51,971 nucleotides of DNA from Oscillospiraceae bacterium (GCA_031280965.1 JAITFZ010000003.1:1-51971), one strand, 5' to 3'. Positions 9,253-18,395 are shown, counted from the first letter of the stretch. Translations and numbers: made by a program. Notes: a model not told the origin generated them from the sequence alone.

Positions 9253-9894
9253 ATGGATAACAGGAGCGTAAACAAATGCAGGTGCTGTTGCCGCGGACCG
9301 CAGGGACCAAGGGGCGAGCGGGGTGAACAGGGGCTAAAAGGCGAACGCGGACCAAGGGGTTGCCGCGGGTTTCGGGGTGAGCAGGGACCGCCCGGCGAGT
9401 GCAATTGTGAGTGCGTGTCGTCAGGCGAGCTGATTAAAAATGGCGGGATGGAGCATTTCACAGGAAATATCCCAAACGACTGGGTTACTGCTTCGCCTGA
9501 CGCAATTTCACACAATGTTCAAAGCGGAGCCGTGCATACAGGTGAATCGGCGGTGTCAATAGCAGGCGGCGGCGATTTGAGCCAGATTGTACACGTCTTT
9601 GAGGGATGTTTCTACGAGCTGGCTTTCTTTGTGCGCGGCGAAGGCGAAAGAATTGGTTTAACGGCAGAGGTTACTTTCATTACGGAAATAGGCGGCGCTC
9701 CGGCTTTAGCTTCAGGGTTGCGAATCGCTGTAAGGCAACAGGATTTGCCGAGCGGTACGGGAAATTTCGGTTTTTACAGGGGCATTACAACGCGCGCTCC
9801 CGAGGGTGCGACAAGTGCGGAAATAAGATTTGATGTAACGGGTGAGAACGAACAACATTTAGATTTGGATGACGTTTCTTTTATTTTTTCTTAA
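9253..9894 (+). CDS. Short collagen-like protein with C-terminal beta-sandwich
   Basis: A 213-residue protein. Residues 9-13 form a cysteine cluster (CRCCC). Residues 14-49 are about a dozen Gly-x-y triplets rich in Pro, Arg, Glu and Gln, a collagen-like triple helix. A second cysteine cluster (CNCEC) follows. The rest (about 57-213) begins [10 protein letters not shown] and ends [10 protein letters not shown], the frame of carbohydrate-binding-like jelly-roll domains such as the NTTRR-F1 type found on collagen-like surface or spore-coat proteins of Bacillota. There is no signal peptide. GGAGG precedes the ATG. The two Cys clusters could staple the trimer. A spore or cell-surface place is inference. 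Confidence 0.75.
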   Translation: MDNRSVNKCRCCCRGPQGPRGERGEQGLKGERGPRGCRGFRGEQGPPGECNCECVSSGELIKNGGMEHFTGNIPNDWVTASPDAISHNVQSGAVHTGESAVSIAGGGDLSQIVHVFEGCFYELAFFVRGEGERIGLTAEVTFITEIGGAPALASGLRIAVRQQDLPSGTGNFGFYRGITTRAPEGATSAEIRFDVTGENEQHLDLDDVSFIFS

Positions 9895-11914
9895 TTTTAA
9901 ATACACTTACAATATTTCTGAGCGAATTAGCCTGCCCGTTCATCTCGTCGGACATAGCGGCAGTTTCTTCGGCTGTCGAGGCTGTTCTTTGCGTAATATC
10001 AGATACTATATTTAAGTCCTTATTCATCAGTGAAATATCTGAATCGTTTTTATGTGAGTTCATCTCTATCTTCTTAATAATTTCCTCGGTTTTATTAATC
10101 CCGCTTATTATTTTTGATAATGATTCGGCTGTAATTACTGCCAAATTTTCGCCCGCTTCCGCCTTCCGGGTTGAAACCCCGACAAGGTGCGCGGTTTCTT
10201 TTGCCGCTTCCGCGCTCTTTGCGGCAAGGTTGCGAACCTCTTCCGCAACAACAGCGAAGCCTTTTCCGTGCTGTCCTGCGCGCGCCGCCTCAACAGCGGC
10301 GTTCAACGCGAGAATATTGGTTTGAAACGCTATGTCCTCAATGGCTTTCAGAATTTTATGAATACCCTTACTGGCTTCGTTGATTTCACGGACGGTTTCT
10401 GAAAGCTTCTTCATATTGTCATCGCCTGCCCGTGCGTCATTCTTAACCATGCTTTCGATTTTTAGGGCTTCTTCAAGCATAACAACATTATCTTTGTTGC
10501 TGTTAACAATATTGTCCATAATATCTATCAGCTCATTTACAGCTTTGGATTGCTCTAAGCAACCCTCCGACAGAGTATTGCTGCCGTCCGCCAAGTTTGC
10601 TGATTCCGATTGTAATTCCTCGGCTATTATATTAAGATTCAAAAACATCTCATTCAGGGTTTTGAGGGTGTCATTTAAAGCTATTCCGGCGACATCGCCG
10701 TTGAAAGCAAGCTCAACCGTTTCGGTTAAATTACATTCGGAAATTGTTTTTACGCGAGCTGTTAAATATGCAAGGCGCAATCGCAGGTTGTGCGAAACGC
10801 GGGCAAGAGTCCCTATTTCATCGGGTATTTCCAGAATCTTCTGCGAAAGGGGCGCTGAATAATCTCCGCTTGCGATTGTTTCGAGATGCTCCGAAACAAT
10901 TACAATGGGCTTGCTTATTGACTTTCCTACAAAGAAGCTTAAAAACAAAACAATTACAAATATAGACGGGAAAAGTATGGCAAACCTGATTAATGATTCT
11001 ATATTTTCAGAATTATATTCATTTTTCGGCACTAAGATAAAAACAGAGAAATCGTTTATTAAACTGTCACGGATTCCCATATAAGAAGCGCCGTTTAAGC
11101 TAATTTCAAAAATATCGCCGTTGTTTACGGAATCAGCGGCAGCAATAAGACTTTCCCTTTCAAGAGCAGAAAGACCGATTATGAAATTGTTGGTTTCAAA
11201 AAAATCGTATTGATGTTTAAGAAGCGCGAATCCGGAACTGTAAATTACATAATTGCTTATCATATCTTTAATGTCATTAATATCTATATCGATGCCTGCA
11301 ATGCCTATTGTTTCACCATTAACGACAATAGGCTCCGAAAAGGAAATAACAATTTCTCCGCTCACAAAATCCTCATAAGGATTAGTCCAGTACGGTCTGC
11401 CAGAATTAAAAGCGCCGAAAAACCATTCCATATCCTCCGAGTTTTCATCTAAATACTCCTCATAAGGATAGGGTTCTTCTTCAATTATATTTCCGTCTTC
11501 GTCCCTTTCAAAGAAAATTTCGCCTATGAATTGATTGCCCGACAACTTAGGGTTAAGCGAAAAATAAGCACCGTTAATAAAATCCGAGCTTTTTACAATA
11601 TTAAAAATAAACCCGCTCATAACCGGTCGGACTTCATTTTCAAAATAACCCTCGGGGTCGCTTCTGTATGCGTTGGTATCAAAATATGATTCAACGAAAT
11701 TTCTTACACTTTTGACTATGTATATGGCGTCCGTAAAAGGCAGATTATAATCCCCTGTTTTAGCGGTAATCTCATTTCTGAGTATTTCCTGCGAATACTG
11801 GTTTAAACGGAGCGATAAGCGGGCTTGGAAAATGCCGGAGGTTGTTCCGGCTACGGTTACAACGGTCACGGCAATTATTAAAGCAATTTTTCGTGATATT
11901 TTTTTGAATTTCAT
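9881..11914 (-). CDS. Methyl-accepting chemotaxis protein
   Basis: A 677-residue transmembrane receptor. TM1 is at about residues 9-29, and a periplasmic-side dCache-type sensor follows (about 40-300) with [21 protein letters not shown], typical of Cache domains. TM2 (about 308-330) leads to HAMP (about 331-385). The signalling domain carries the hairpin tip [23 protein letters not shown] (about 565), which contacts CheA and CheW. Ligand unknown; Cache receptors often bind amino or organic acids. AAGGAG lies 9 nt before the ATG. Its 3' end overlaps the collagen-like gene on the other strand by 14 bp, leaving no space for a terminator. Confidence 0.93.
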   Translation of the reverse strand: MKFKKISRKIALIIAVTVVTVAGTTSGIFQARLSLRLNQYSQEILRNEITAKTGDYNLPFTDAIYIVKSVRNFVESYFDTNAYRSDPEGYFENEVRPVMSGFIFNIVKSSDFINGAYFSLNPKLSGNQFIGEIFFERDEDGNIIEEEPYPYEEYLDENSEDMEWFFGAFNSGRPYWTNPYEDFVSGEIVISFSEPIVVNGETIGIAGIDIDINDIKDMISNYVIYSSGFALLKHQYDFFETNNFIIGLSALERESLIAAADSVNNGDIFEISLNGASYMGIRDSLINDFSVFILVPKNEYNSENIESLIRFAILFPSIFVIVLFLSFFVGKSISKPIVIVSEHLETIASGDYSAPLSQKILEIPDEIGTLARVSHNLRLRLAYLTARVKTISECNLTETVELAFNGDVAGIALNDTLKTLNEMFLNLNIIAEELQSESANLADGSNTLSEGCLEQSKAVNELIDIMDNIVNSNKDNVVMLEEALKIESMVKNDARAGDDNMKKLSETVREINEASKGIHKILKAIEDIAFQTNILALNAAVEAARAGQHGKGFAVVAEEVRNLAAKSAEAAKETAHLVGVSTRKAEAGENLAVITAESLSKIISGINKTEEIIKKIEMNSHKNDSDISLMNKDLNIVSDITQRTASTAEETAAMSDEMNGQANSLRNIVSVFKIKKK

Positions 11915-11962
11915 AAGAAAATCTCCTTTAACCTTACAAAAGATTTAAGAACAATAAATTGA

Positions 11963-11981
11963 GGGCGGCGGTAAGCCGCCC
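11963..11981 (-). terminator. GC-rich hairpin after tRNA-Pro
   Basis: A 7-bp perfect stem GGGCGGC/GCCGCCC with a 5-nt loop lies just 3' of tRNA-Pro and before the chemotaxis gene. The T-run is poor, so it may only attenuate readthrough. It resembles the hairpins at 26344 and 30846. Confidence 0.45.
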
Positions 11982-11995
11982 GAAGGGTTCTCTTA

Positions 11996-12069
11996 TCGAG
12001 GCGACAGGACTCGAACCTGCGGCATCTTGGTCCCAAACCAAGCACTCTACCAAACTGAGCTACGCCTCG
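11996..12069 (-). tRNA. tRNA-Pro(TGG)
   Basis: On the minus strand, a 7-bp acceptor stem CGAGGCG/CGCCTCG, D-arm TAGCTCAG..GGTAG, anticodon arm with loop TTTGGGA (anticodon TGG) and T-arm GGTTCGAGTCC fold into a complete cloverleaf. The discriminator base is A and CCA is not encoded. A UGG anticodon reads CCA and CCG and often all Pro codons. The leader just upstream is unusual (see the repeat at 12080-12147). Confidence 0.96.
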
Positions 12070-12079
12070 TATTTATTAA

Positions 12080-12147
12080 GAGGCGTAGCTCATTAGCTAC
12101 CTGCCTCGTATTTATAAGAGGCGTAGCTCATTAGCTACCTGCCTCGT
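12080..12147 (-). repeat. Tandem duplicated leader hairpin of tRNA-Pro
   Basis: Two 30-nt units, identical and 38 nt apart (12080-12109 and 12118-12147), lie between the tRNA promoter and the tRNA. On the transcript each folds into an 11-bp hairpin (GAGGC/GCCTC plus GTAGCT/AGCTAC, loop AATG). The 3' arm, TGAGCTACGCCTC, is also a perfect 13-nt complement of the tRNA 5' end GAGGCGTAGCTCA, so each unit could invade the acceptor and D stems. Similar AT-rich spacers separate unit from unit and unit from tRNA. Confidence 0.85.
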
Positions 12148-12161
12148 GAATCAACTTCTTA

Positions 12162-12190
12162 ATTATACACTGTGCGCGTTTTTTTGTCAA
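12162..12190 (-). promoter_or_regulatory. Consensus promoter of tRNA-Pro
   Basis: On the minus strand TTGACA (12190-12185), a 17-nt spacer and TATAAT (12167-12162) are a perfect SigA promoter. Predicted start is near 12155, giving an ~85-nt leader that contains both hairpin units. Confidence 0.85.
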
Positions 12191-12205
12191 GCCTGCTTTT
12201 TTCTG

Positions 12206-12234
12206 TTGACGAGTTAATTAATTTATGTTATAAT
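12206..12234 (+). promoter_or_regulatory. SigA-type promoter of gatCAB
   Basis: TTGACG at 12206-12211, 17-nt spacer, TATAAT at 12229-12234. It is back to back with the tRNA-Pro promoter. Confidence 0.8.
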
Positions 12235-12276
12235 TAACCAAATACAGACAACATTATCTTATATAAAGGAGCCTTT

Positions 12277-12555
12277 ATGGATACCTTAACTTTTAATCTT
12301 TTATGTGAAGCCTCGCAGATTTCCTTCCCTGAAGCGGAAAAGGAAGATTTCATGCGGCGGCTTGACTCTATTATTGATTTTGCGGGCGCGGTTAAGCAGT
12401 TTGACTGCGATTGCAGTACCGGAGAAGACTTAGGCAGTGTTCGTCTTGATGATTTACGCGAAGATACAGCCGCGCAATCACTCCCGCCCGAAAAACTGCT
12501 CGCTAACACCCAACCGCTTTTCAACTGTTACGTAATCCCGAAATTAATGGAATAA
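12277..12555 (+). CDS. gatC: Glu-tRNA(Gln)/Asp-tRNA(Asn) amidotransferase subunit C
   Basis: GatC is the small belt subunit that wraps around GatA and holds it to GatB. At 92 residues it has the family layout: N-terminal helix (TFNLLCEASQISFPEAEKEDF), second helix with LDSIIDFAGAVKQFD, and the conserved LREDTA near residue 60. TAAAGGAG precedes the ATG. First gene of gatCAB, 14 nt before gatA. Confidence 0.85.
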   Translation: MDTLTFNLLCEASQISFPEAEKEDFMRRLDSIIDFAGAVKQFDCDCSTGEDLGSVRLDDLREDTAAQSLPPEKLLANTQPLFNCYVIPKLME

Positions 12556-12569
12556 AAAGGAAGACAATC

Positions 12570-13934
12570 ATGGACTTCACACAAGAAACCGTAAAGAATC
12601 TTCGCGCCATTCTCGACAGCCGTAAAATAAGCGCCGAAGAACTCTGCTCCGAGTATTTGGAACTTATAAAAACGATGAACCCTGATTTGAAAGCTTTTGC
12701 CGGAGTTACGGCCGAAGAAGCACTTTCGTCCGCTAAAGCGGTTCAGTCCCGTATTAACGCGGGCGAAGCTTCTGCGCTGACCGGGATTCCCGCCGCTGTA
12801 AACGATAATATTATGACCGAGGGTTTAATTACATCCTGCGGCTCGAAAATGTTAGCGGACTTCATTCCGCCTTATGATGCGGGGGTAATTGAACTGCTTA
12901 AAGAAGCCGGTTACGTGCTTCTCGGCAAGGCGGCTGTAGATGAATTTTCAACCAGCGGTTCGCCGCGTTCGGGCGCGGCGGTAAGCGTTGGGCTTGCTCC
13001 TTACTCGCTCGGCACAGACACAGGCGGCGCAATCAGACGGGCGGCGGCTTTTTACGGGCTGACGGGGCTTCGCCCTACTTACGGGCGGGTTTCAAGGTTC
13101 GGGCTGGCGGCTTTTGCCAGTTCGCTTGACCAAATCGGACCGATTGCCAAAACCGCTGAAGACTGCGCGATAATTTTAAACGCGATTTGTGCGCGTGACT
13201 CACGGGACGCATCTTCGTTCGGCAATCCGAAAAACGAAGATTTCACCAGCGGAATAAACACCGGGGTTAAAGGGCTCAAAATCGCTGTTCCTAAAGAATT
13301 CTTCGGCGACAATGTTTCCGAAGATGTTAAAACTGCTGTCATCGAATCCGCGAAAATACTCGAAAAGCAAGGCGCAGAGCTTATTGACATATCTGTTGAA
13401 ATGACCCGCTACGCAGCCCAGGCCTTTTGCATAATATCAAGTGCTGAAGCCTCAAGCAATCTTTCGCGCTATGATGGTGTTAACTTCGGGCTTCGCGGTG
13501 AGGGAGCAACTTACGCCGAACAGATTGAAGACTCGCGAAACAAAGGTTTCGGCAGTGAAGTAAAACGCAGAATCATGTTCGGTAATTTCGTGCTGTCACA
13601 AGGAAATTATGATGATTACTTCCAAAAAGCACGGGCGTTGCGGCAAAAAATCCGCGCTGAATACGATGAAATTTTTAAGTCTGCCGATATTATATTAACT
13701 CCAACGGTTTCCAACGCATATGAAGTCAATACCCCCGCCCGCAGAGTAATTGCAGACTTTTGCACGGCCTCGGCAAGTTTAGCGGAGCTTCCCTGTGTTT
13801 CAACAACCTGCGCTTACAAAACCAACGGGCTTCCCGTAGGAATGTCACTTACAGGCAGAAAATACGGCGAAGCTACGATTTTGCAAGCCGCTGATTTCTT
13901 TGAACGTACATTCAATCCTGAAAATTTTTCATAA
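12570..13934 (+). CDS. gatA: GatA homologue lacking the amidase catalytic triad
   Basis: GatA normally hydrolyses glutamine and passes ammonia to GatB. The fold is clearly GatA: GIPAAVNDNI, TDTGGAIRRAAAFYGL, LRPTYGRVSRFG, FASSLDQIGP, ASSNLSRYDG, and SEVKRRIMFGNFVLS. The Lys-Ser-Ser triad of amidase-signature enzymes is gone. The lysine of the usual I-K-D-N-I is N78; the nucleophile serine of DTGGS is A154; the GGSSGGS loop with the cis-serine is reduced to a TSGSPRSG-like remnant after an internal loss of about 23 residues between DEF and DTGG. The protein has 454 residues instead of ~485. There is no stop or frameshift, so it is maintained, presumably as a structural partner of GatB. Family certain; loss of glutaminase activity inferred. 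Confidence 0.93.
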   Translation: MDFTQETVKNLRAILDSRKISAEELCSEYLELIKTMNPDLKAFAGVTAEEALSSAKAVQSRINAGEASALTGIPAAVNDNIMTEGLITSCGSKMLADFIPPYDAGVIELLKEAGYVLLGKAAVDEFSTSGSPRSGAAVSVGLAPYSLGTDTGGAIRRAAAFYGLTGLRPTYGRVSRFGLAAFASSLDQIGPIAKTAEDCAIILNAICARDSRDASSFGNPKNEDFTSGINTGVKGLKIAVPKEFFGDNVSEDVKTAVIESAKILEKQGAELIDISVEMTRYAAQAFCIISSAEASSNLSRYDGVNFGLRGEGATYAEQIEDSRNKGFGSEVKRRIMFGNFVLSQGNYDDYFQKARALRQKIRAEYDEIFKSADIILTPTVSNAYEVNTPARRVIADFCTASASLAELPCVSTTCAYKTNGLPVGMSLTGRKYGEATILQAADFFERTFNPENFS

Positions 13935-13952
13935 GACTTATGAGGTATCAGC

Positions 13953-15368
13953 ATGAAATTAATCCCGACTATCGGACTTGAAATACACGCGGAGCTTATG
14001 ACCGCTTCCAAGGTTTTCTGCTCTTGTTCCGCCGAATTCGGCGGTAATCCAAATACCCGCTGCTGTCCCGGATGCTCGGCGTTTCCGGGGACAATACCAT
14101 CGCTTAACAAGAAAGCCGTTGAACTTATAATCAAAGCCGGAGCGGTTCTGAACTGCGAGATTTCCCGCCTTACCGCATGGGACAGAAAAAACTACTTCTA
14201 CCCCGACCTGCCCCGCGCTTATCAGATTTCACAGCTTTTTAAGCCTGTCTGCACGAACGGCTTCGTTGCTCTCGGCGAAAAGCGTATCAGAATTAAGCAA
14301 ATCCATCTTGAAGAAGATGCGGGAAAACTCATTCACGACCAGTCGCCTAAGTACAGCTTAGCCGATTATAACAGAGCCGGTATGTGTTTAATTGAAATTG
14401 TAACAGAGCCGGATATTCATAACGCCGAGGAAGCCTGCATGTTCGTTGAAAAAATCCGCGCCATGCTTCAATACGCAGACGTGTGCAATGGCAGAATGGA
14501 GCAGGGCGCGTTACGGTGCGATGTTAATATTTCATTAGCTCCCGAGGGTGCGCCTCTTGGAGTCCGTGCCGAAATCAAGAACCTCAACTCTATCCGCTCA
14601 ATTGCGCGGGCAATTGAATACGAGATTCACCGTCAGACCGAGACGATTCAAAAAGGCAGTTCTTTAATACAGGAAACAAGACGCTTTTCTGACGCAACTG
14701 GCGAAACCTTTTCAATGAGAACAAAAGAAAACGCCCACGATTACCGCTATTTCCCCGACCCGGACATTCCGCCGCTTGTGCTTAAAGACAGCGAACTTGA
14801 AGCTATATTCGCCTCCATTCCCGAAATGCCCGAAAAACGTTATGCGCGGTATACGAACGAATACGGCATTACCGCCAACGATGCGGAAATTCTCACAGGA
14901 AACAAGATTTTAAGCGACTTTTTTGAAGATGCGCTGAAAGAATACAACCACCCGAAAGCCGTCTGCGCTTTTATCGTAACCGAACTTTTGCGCCGCGTGA
15001 ACCTTGAAGAAATAAAGCTTGAAGCACTTCCCTTCTCTGCTTCAGATTTCGGGCTTCTTGTAAAATACGGTTACACCGATAAAATCAACCGCGGCGATAT
15101 GAAGGAAGTTCTGCGGGAAATGATTAATTCGAGCAACAGCCCCGAATCTGTCTGTGAACTCGGCGGCTACTGGATTAAAGAAGATTTGGGTCTTGTTGAA
15201 AGCGTGATTGACGAAGTTATCAAAAACAACCCGAACCCCGTTGCACAGTACAGAAACGGCGAGCAGAAAGTTTTCGGCTTCCTGATGGGACAGGCAAGCA
15301 AAGAACTAAAAGGTAAGGCAACACCGGCGATAATCAAGGAAACGCTTGAGAAAAAATTAAAAGGTTAA
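13953..15368 (+). CDS. gatB: Glu-tRNA(Gln)/Asp-tRNA(Asn) amidotransferase subunit B
   Basis: GatB activates the tRNA-bound carboxylate with ATP and amidates it. Full length (471 residues). The N-terminus reads IGLEIHAEL, then a cysteine set (CSCS...CCPGC) matching the zinc site of many GatB proteins, DRKNYFYPDLPRAYQISQ, HLEEDAGK, and NRAGMCLIEIVTEPD. DYRYFPDPDIPP lies in the core, and the C-terminal YqeY-like tail ends near NGEQKVFGFLMGQ. All recognisable kinase-transamidase motifs look intact, in contrast to the GatA beside it. Confidence 0.96.
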   Translation: MKLIPTIGLEIHAELMTASKVFCSCSAEFGGNPNTRCCPGCSAFPGTIPSLNKKAVELIIKAGAVLNCEISRLTAWDRKNYFYPDLPRAYQISQLFKPVCTNGFVALGEKRIRIKQIHLEEDAGKLIHDQSPKYSLADYNRAGMCLIEIVTEPDIHNAEEACMFVEKIRAMLQYADVCNGRMEQGALRCDVNISLAPEGAPLGVRAEIKNLNSIRSIARAIEYEIHRQTETIQKGSSLIQETRRFSDATGETFSMRTKENAHDYRYFPDPDIPPLVLKDSELEAIFASIPEMPEKRYARYTNEYGITANDAEILTGNKILSDFFEDALKEYNHPKAVCAFIVTELLRRVNLEEIKLEALPFSASDFGLLVKYGYTDKINRGDMKEVLREMINSSNSPESVCELGGYWIKEDLGLVESVIDEVIKNNPNPVAQYRNGEQKVFGFLMGQASKELKGKATPAIIKETLEKKLKG

Positions 15369-15441
15369 ATAAGGAAAAGAGAATCTTTATAAACATACCG
15401 TTTTTTACACCTGCCAAATAAAACAACAAAGGAGCAATATA

Positions 15442-15891
15442 ATGAAAGTAATTCTTTTACAGGACGTTCAGGGTACCGGAAAAAAAGGCGAGATAAAGGA
15501 AGTCAAGGACGGCTACGCCCGTAACATGCTTTTGCCAAAAGGACTCGCGATTGAAGCAACCAAGGCTAATTTAACTATGCTTGAACAGAAAAAAGCCTCG
15601 GCACAGCATAAAATTGACACAGCACGCGAAACCGCCGAAAAAACCGCAAACTCGCTTTCCGGTAAAATCATAAAAGTTACCGCAAGAGCCGGCGATGACG
15701 GCAGACTTTTCGGCTCTGTTACAACTAAAGACGTTGCGGCGGCGCTGTGCAAGGAAGGCTTTGATATTGATAAAAAGAAGCTGAATGTCCCGGGAGACAT
15801 TAAAAACTGCGGTACTTATGAGGCAGAAGCCAAGCTGTACAGCGGCGTGAACGCGAAGTTTACGCTTGATGTAACAGCTGAACAGGCTTAA
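15442..15891 (+). CDS. rplI: Ribosomal protein L9
   Basis: L9 binds 23S rRNA at the base of the L1 stalk. Its N-terminal domain is standard ([36 protein letters not shown]), followed by the long connecting helix (about 45-75) and the C-terminal RNA-binding domain beginning GRLFGSVT. 149 residues, normal. AAAGGAG lies upstream. It precedes dnaB, a common order. Confidence 0.97.
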   Translation: MKVILLQDVQGTGKKGEIKEVKDGYARNMLLPKGLAIEATKANLTMLEQKKASAQHKIDTARETAEKTANSLSGKIIKVTARAGDDGRLFGSVTTKDVAAALCKEGFDIDKKKLNVPGDIKNCGTYEAEAKLYSGVNAKFTLDVTAEQA

Positions 15892-15938
15892 TTAACAGAC
15901 AAATAAATCAAAGCAAATTGAAACCGAGGAAGAATAAA

Positions 15939-16019
15939 GGTTGAAACAAAACATAACTTAAACGGGGAAAACGTCGTTTTCATTCCCTGTTGGTGAAGAA
16001 AGGACTTTATGAAAATAAC
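15939..16019 (+). repeat. Leader repeat, short form, before dnaB
   Basis: An ~81-nt copy of the dispersed repeat. It begins TTGAAACAAAACATAACTT, runs through GGGGAAAACGTCG and GTTGGTGAAGAAAGG, and ends at the dnaB ATG. The central palindrome seen in the long form is absent. The ATG inside the repeat (16009) opens a 7-codon ORF overlapping the dnaB start out of frame. Confidence 0.85.
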
Positions 16020-17369
16020 ATGGCGAATTTAGATAATGCTAACCTCCCCTACAGCCTTGACGCGGAACAAGCCGTCTTAGGTTCAATTCTGCTTGACTCA
16101 AAGCTAATCACTGAAGTCACGGACAAGCTTAATCCGCAAAGCTTTCACGTTGGCTTGCACAGCGAGATTTTCGGAGTAATGATGCAGATGTTCGTTACAG
16201 GGCAACCGATTGACATTATTACAGTAATGGAAAATACCGTGCGTCAGGGCGCTTTCGATAATCAGGCAGACGCGAAGTTGTATCTTGCCAAGCTCATGGA
16301 ATCCGCAATCAGCCCGTCAAGTATTGAAAGCTATGCGACGATTATCGCCGAGAAATATATGGTAAGACAGCTCATGTTCGCCTCAAACGAGATTTTCGAC
16401 CTCGCGAGTTCAGGCACGGAAGAACCGCAAAGCCTGCTTGATTTCGCTGAAACCAAGATTTATAATATAAGAAGCGAAAAGGATATAACGGGATTGATGC
16501 CGATTAAATCCACGGTTCTTGAAAAAGTAAAAGAGTTGTCAGAAATCGCCGCAAATCCCGAAACTTATTATAAAAAGTACACCTCCACTTCCTTTGAACG
16601 ACTGGATAAAATGATTTTCGGGCTTGCGCCTGCCGATTTAATCGTAGTCGCAGGCAGACCGGGTATGGGAAAAACCACCTTTGCGGTAAACATTGCCGTT
16701 AATGTATCAAAAAAATACCGCAACAAAAAAATTGCCGTATTCACATTCGAGATGTCGCGTGAACAGCTTGTTGAGAGGATTTTAGCTTCGGAAGCGCGGG
16801 TCGAAACCGACCGAATGGTTAAAGGCGATATTGACCGTAACGGCTGGAAAAAAATAAGTGAAGCCACCGAGTTTCTTTCAACTCTTGAAATTTACATTGA
16901 TGATACACCAAGCGTTTCTGTAGGCGAAATGAAGGCTAAACTCCGCCGAATGAAAGACGTCGGCGTTGTGGTAATCGACTACTTGCAGCTTATGTCAACC
17001 GGCGGAAAACACACGAACAGAGTTGCAGAGGTCGGCGAAATCACGAGAAGCCTTAAAATAATGGCTAAAGAACTTGGCGTACCGGTAATTTTGGCGTCAC
17101 AGCTTTCCCGCGATGTAGAAAAACGCTCGGGTGATAAGCGCCCGATAGCGTCCGACCTTCGCGATTCGGGTACAATCGAGCAGGACGCAGACATTGTTAT
17201 AATGCTGTACAGAGAAAGCTTTTATAATAAGGAAACCGAGTTCCCAAACAAGTGCGAGTGTATAATTGTAAAGAACCGGCGCGGTGAAACCGGCACTTTC
17301 GATTTGAACTTTGAGGGAGAATACTACAGCTTTACATCAGCGGAGTTTATTCATGTTAGCGAATATTAA
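16020..17369 (+). CDS. dnaB: Replicative DNA helicase DnaB
   Basis: Hexameric replicative helicase (DnaC of B. subtilis naming). The N-terminal domain begins LPYSLDAEQAVLGSILLD; the RecA-like ATPase has Walker A AGRPGMGKTT (about residue 210), Walker B VVVIDYLQLM, and the arginine-finger region LRDSGTIEQDADIVIMLYR. I chose ATG 16020 (MANLDN), giving 449 residues. The frame extends upstream to TTG 15990, but those codons are leader repeat, also found before hpt, so they are not protein. The 3' end overlaps tilS by 17 nt. Confidence 0.96.
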   Translation: MANLDNANLPYSLDAEQAVLGSILLDSKLITEVTDKLNPQSFHVGLHSEIFGVMMQMFVTGQPIDIITVMENTVRQGAFDNQADAKLYLAKLMESAISPSSIESYATIIAEKYMVRQLMFASNEIFDLASSGTEEPQSLLDFAETKIYNIRSEKDITGLMPIKSTVLEKVKELSEIAANPETYYKKYTSTSFERLDKMIFGLAPADLIVVAGRPGMGKTTFAVNIAVNVSKKYRNKKIAVFTFEMSREQLVERILASEARVETDRMVKGDIDRNGWKKISEATEFLSTLEIYIDDTPSVSVGEMKAKLRRMKDVGVVVIDYLQLMSTGGKHTNRVAEVGEITRSLKIMAKELGVPVILASQLSRDVEKRSGDKRPIASDLRDSGTIEQDADIVIMLYRESFYNKETEFPNKCECIIVKNRRGETGTFDLNFEGEYYSFTSAEFIHVSEY

Positions 17370-18327
17370 AAATGTTATTAAAAAATATAATATGCTTTCT
17401 TTATCGGGTAAACAGTGTTCGCCCGTAAGGATAATAGTCGCTCTCTCCGGTGGCGCGGACAGTGTTTGTCTGCTTCTTGCACTTCATGAGCTGCGGGATG
17501 AGCTTAATATTGAACTTCAAGCCTGCCACGTTAACCACAAACTTCGCGGCAACAGCAGTGACAGCGATGAACGGTTTGTGCGGGAATTATGCGGGCGGCT
17601 CGGCATTGAGCTTCATGTGCGCGCAATCAATGTAAAAGCGCTTCAAAAGAAGCACCGAAGCCTTGAGGAATGTGCGAGGGAAGCAAGGTATTCATATTTT
17701 TCCGAAATAGGAACGAAAGCAATTATTGCCACCGCTCACACAGCCGGCGATAACTGTGAAACGGTTCTTTTTAATCTTGTGCGCGGAACGGGGCTTCGCG
17801 GGTTGTGCGGGATTCCGCCTGTGAGGGATAATATTATCCGCCCTCTTATTGAAACCGCACGGGCAGAGGTTTTAGCGTTTCTTGAAGCGGAAAACGCAGA
17901 ATACGTAACCGATGAAAGCAATTATTCGGAAGAGTTCACGCGGAATTATCTGCGTCTCAGCGTAATTCCGCAACTCGAAAAAATTAATCCGTCGCTTACG
18001 GACGGACTTACGAGAATGTGCAGTGTTTTACGTCACGATGAGGAATACCTGCGTATGACTGCGCTCCTTGCACTTGAAGAAGCGCATGTCAAAGGCGGCG
18101 TTTATAAGCTTTCGATACTTATAAACCAACTGCCGGCAATTCAAAGCCGTATAATTTCCCTGCTCTTGTCCCAAAATAATATATCACCCTCTAATCTTCG
18201 TATTACAAGCGTTATTTCTTTACTAAAAACAGGCGGTAAAATTAACCTCGCGAGAGATAAATTCGCGATTGTACGCGATAATTTACTCTATATAAAGATA
18301 ATTCCTCAAAATTACAGAAAAAATTGA
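17353..18327 (+). CDS. tilS: tRNA(Ile)-lysidine synthase TilS
   Basis: TilS adds lysine to C34 of the CAU-anticodon tRNA-Ile so that it reads AUA. The PP-loop is VALSGGADS (residues 30-38), followed by CHVNHKLRG and ATAHTAGDNCETVLFNL. It is 324 residues from ATG 17353, chosen because GGAG lies 7 nt upstream; an in-frame ATG at 17311 lies inside dnaB. The C-terminal substrate-binding domain is shorter than in E. coli. It lies in the classical tilS-hpt-ftsH order. Confidence 0.93.
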   Translation: MLANIKNVIKKYNMLSLSGKQCSPVRIIVALSGGADSVCLLLALHELRDELNIELQACHVNHKLRGNSSDSDERFVRELCGRLGIELHVRAINVKALQKKHRSLEECAREARYSYFSEIGTKAIIATAHTAGDNCETVLFNLVRGTGLRGLCGIPPVRDNIIRPLIETARAEVLAFLEAENAEYVTDESNYSEEFTRNYLRLSVIPQLEKINPSLTDGLTRMCSVLRHDEEYLRMTALLALEEAHVKGGVYKLSILINQLPAIQSRIISLLLSQNNISPSNLRITSVISLLKTGGKINLARDKFAIVRDNLLYIKIIPQNYRKN

Positions 18328-18356
18328 TTGATTTTTTATTTTTTTTATGTTATACT
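18328..18356 (+). promoter_or_regulatory. Promoter of hpt-ftsH
   Basis: TTGATT (18328-18333), a 17-nt T-rich spacer, TATACT (18351-18356). The predicted transcript carries a ~190-nt leader made largely of two tandem leader repeats. Confidence 0.55.
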
Positions 18357-18395
18357 TATTTGGTTAGGGTATTCAAAATGACAGAGACAGATAAA

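Noticed and set aside
15990-16019. Upstream in-frame start giving DnaB an extra N-terminal VKKGLYENN
   Set aside because: The same codons occur before hpt (VRKGLYEK) because they are the end of the leader repeat; protein similarity begins after the later ATG.
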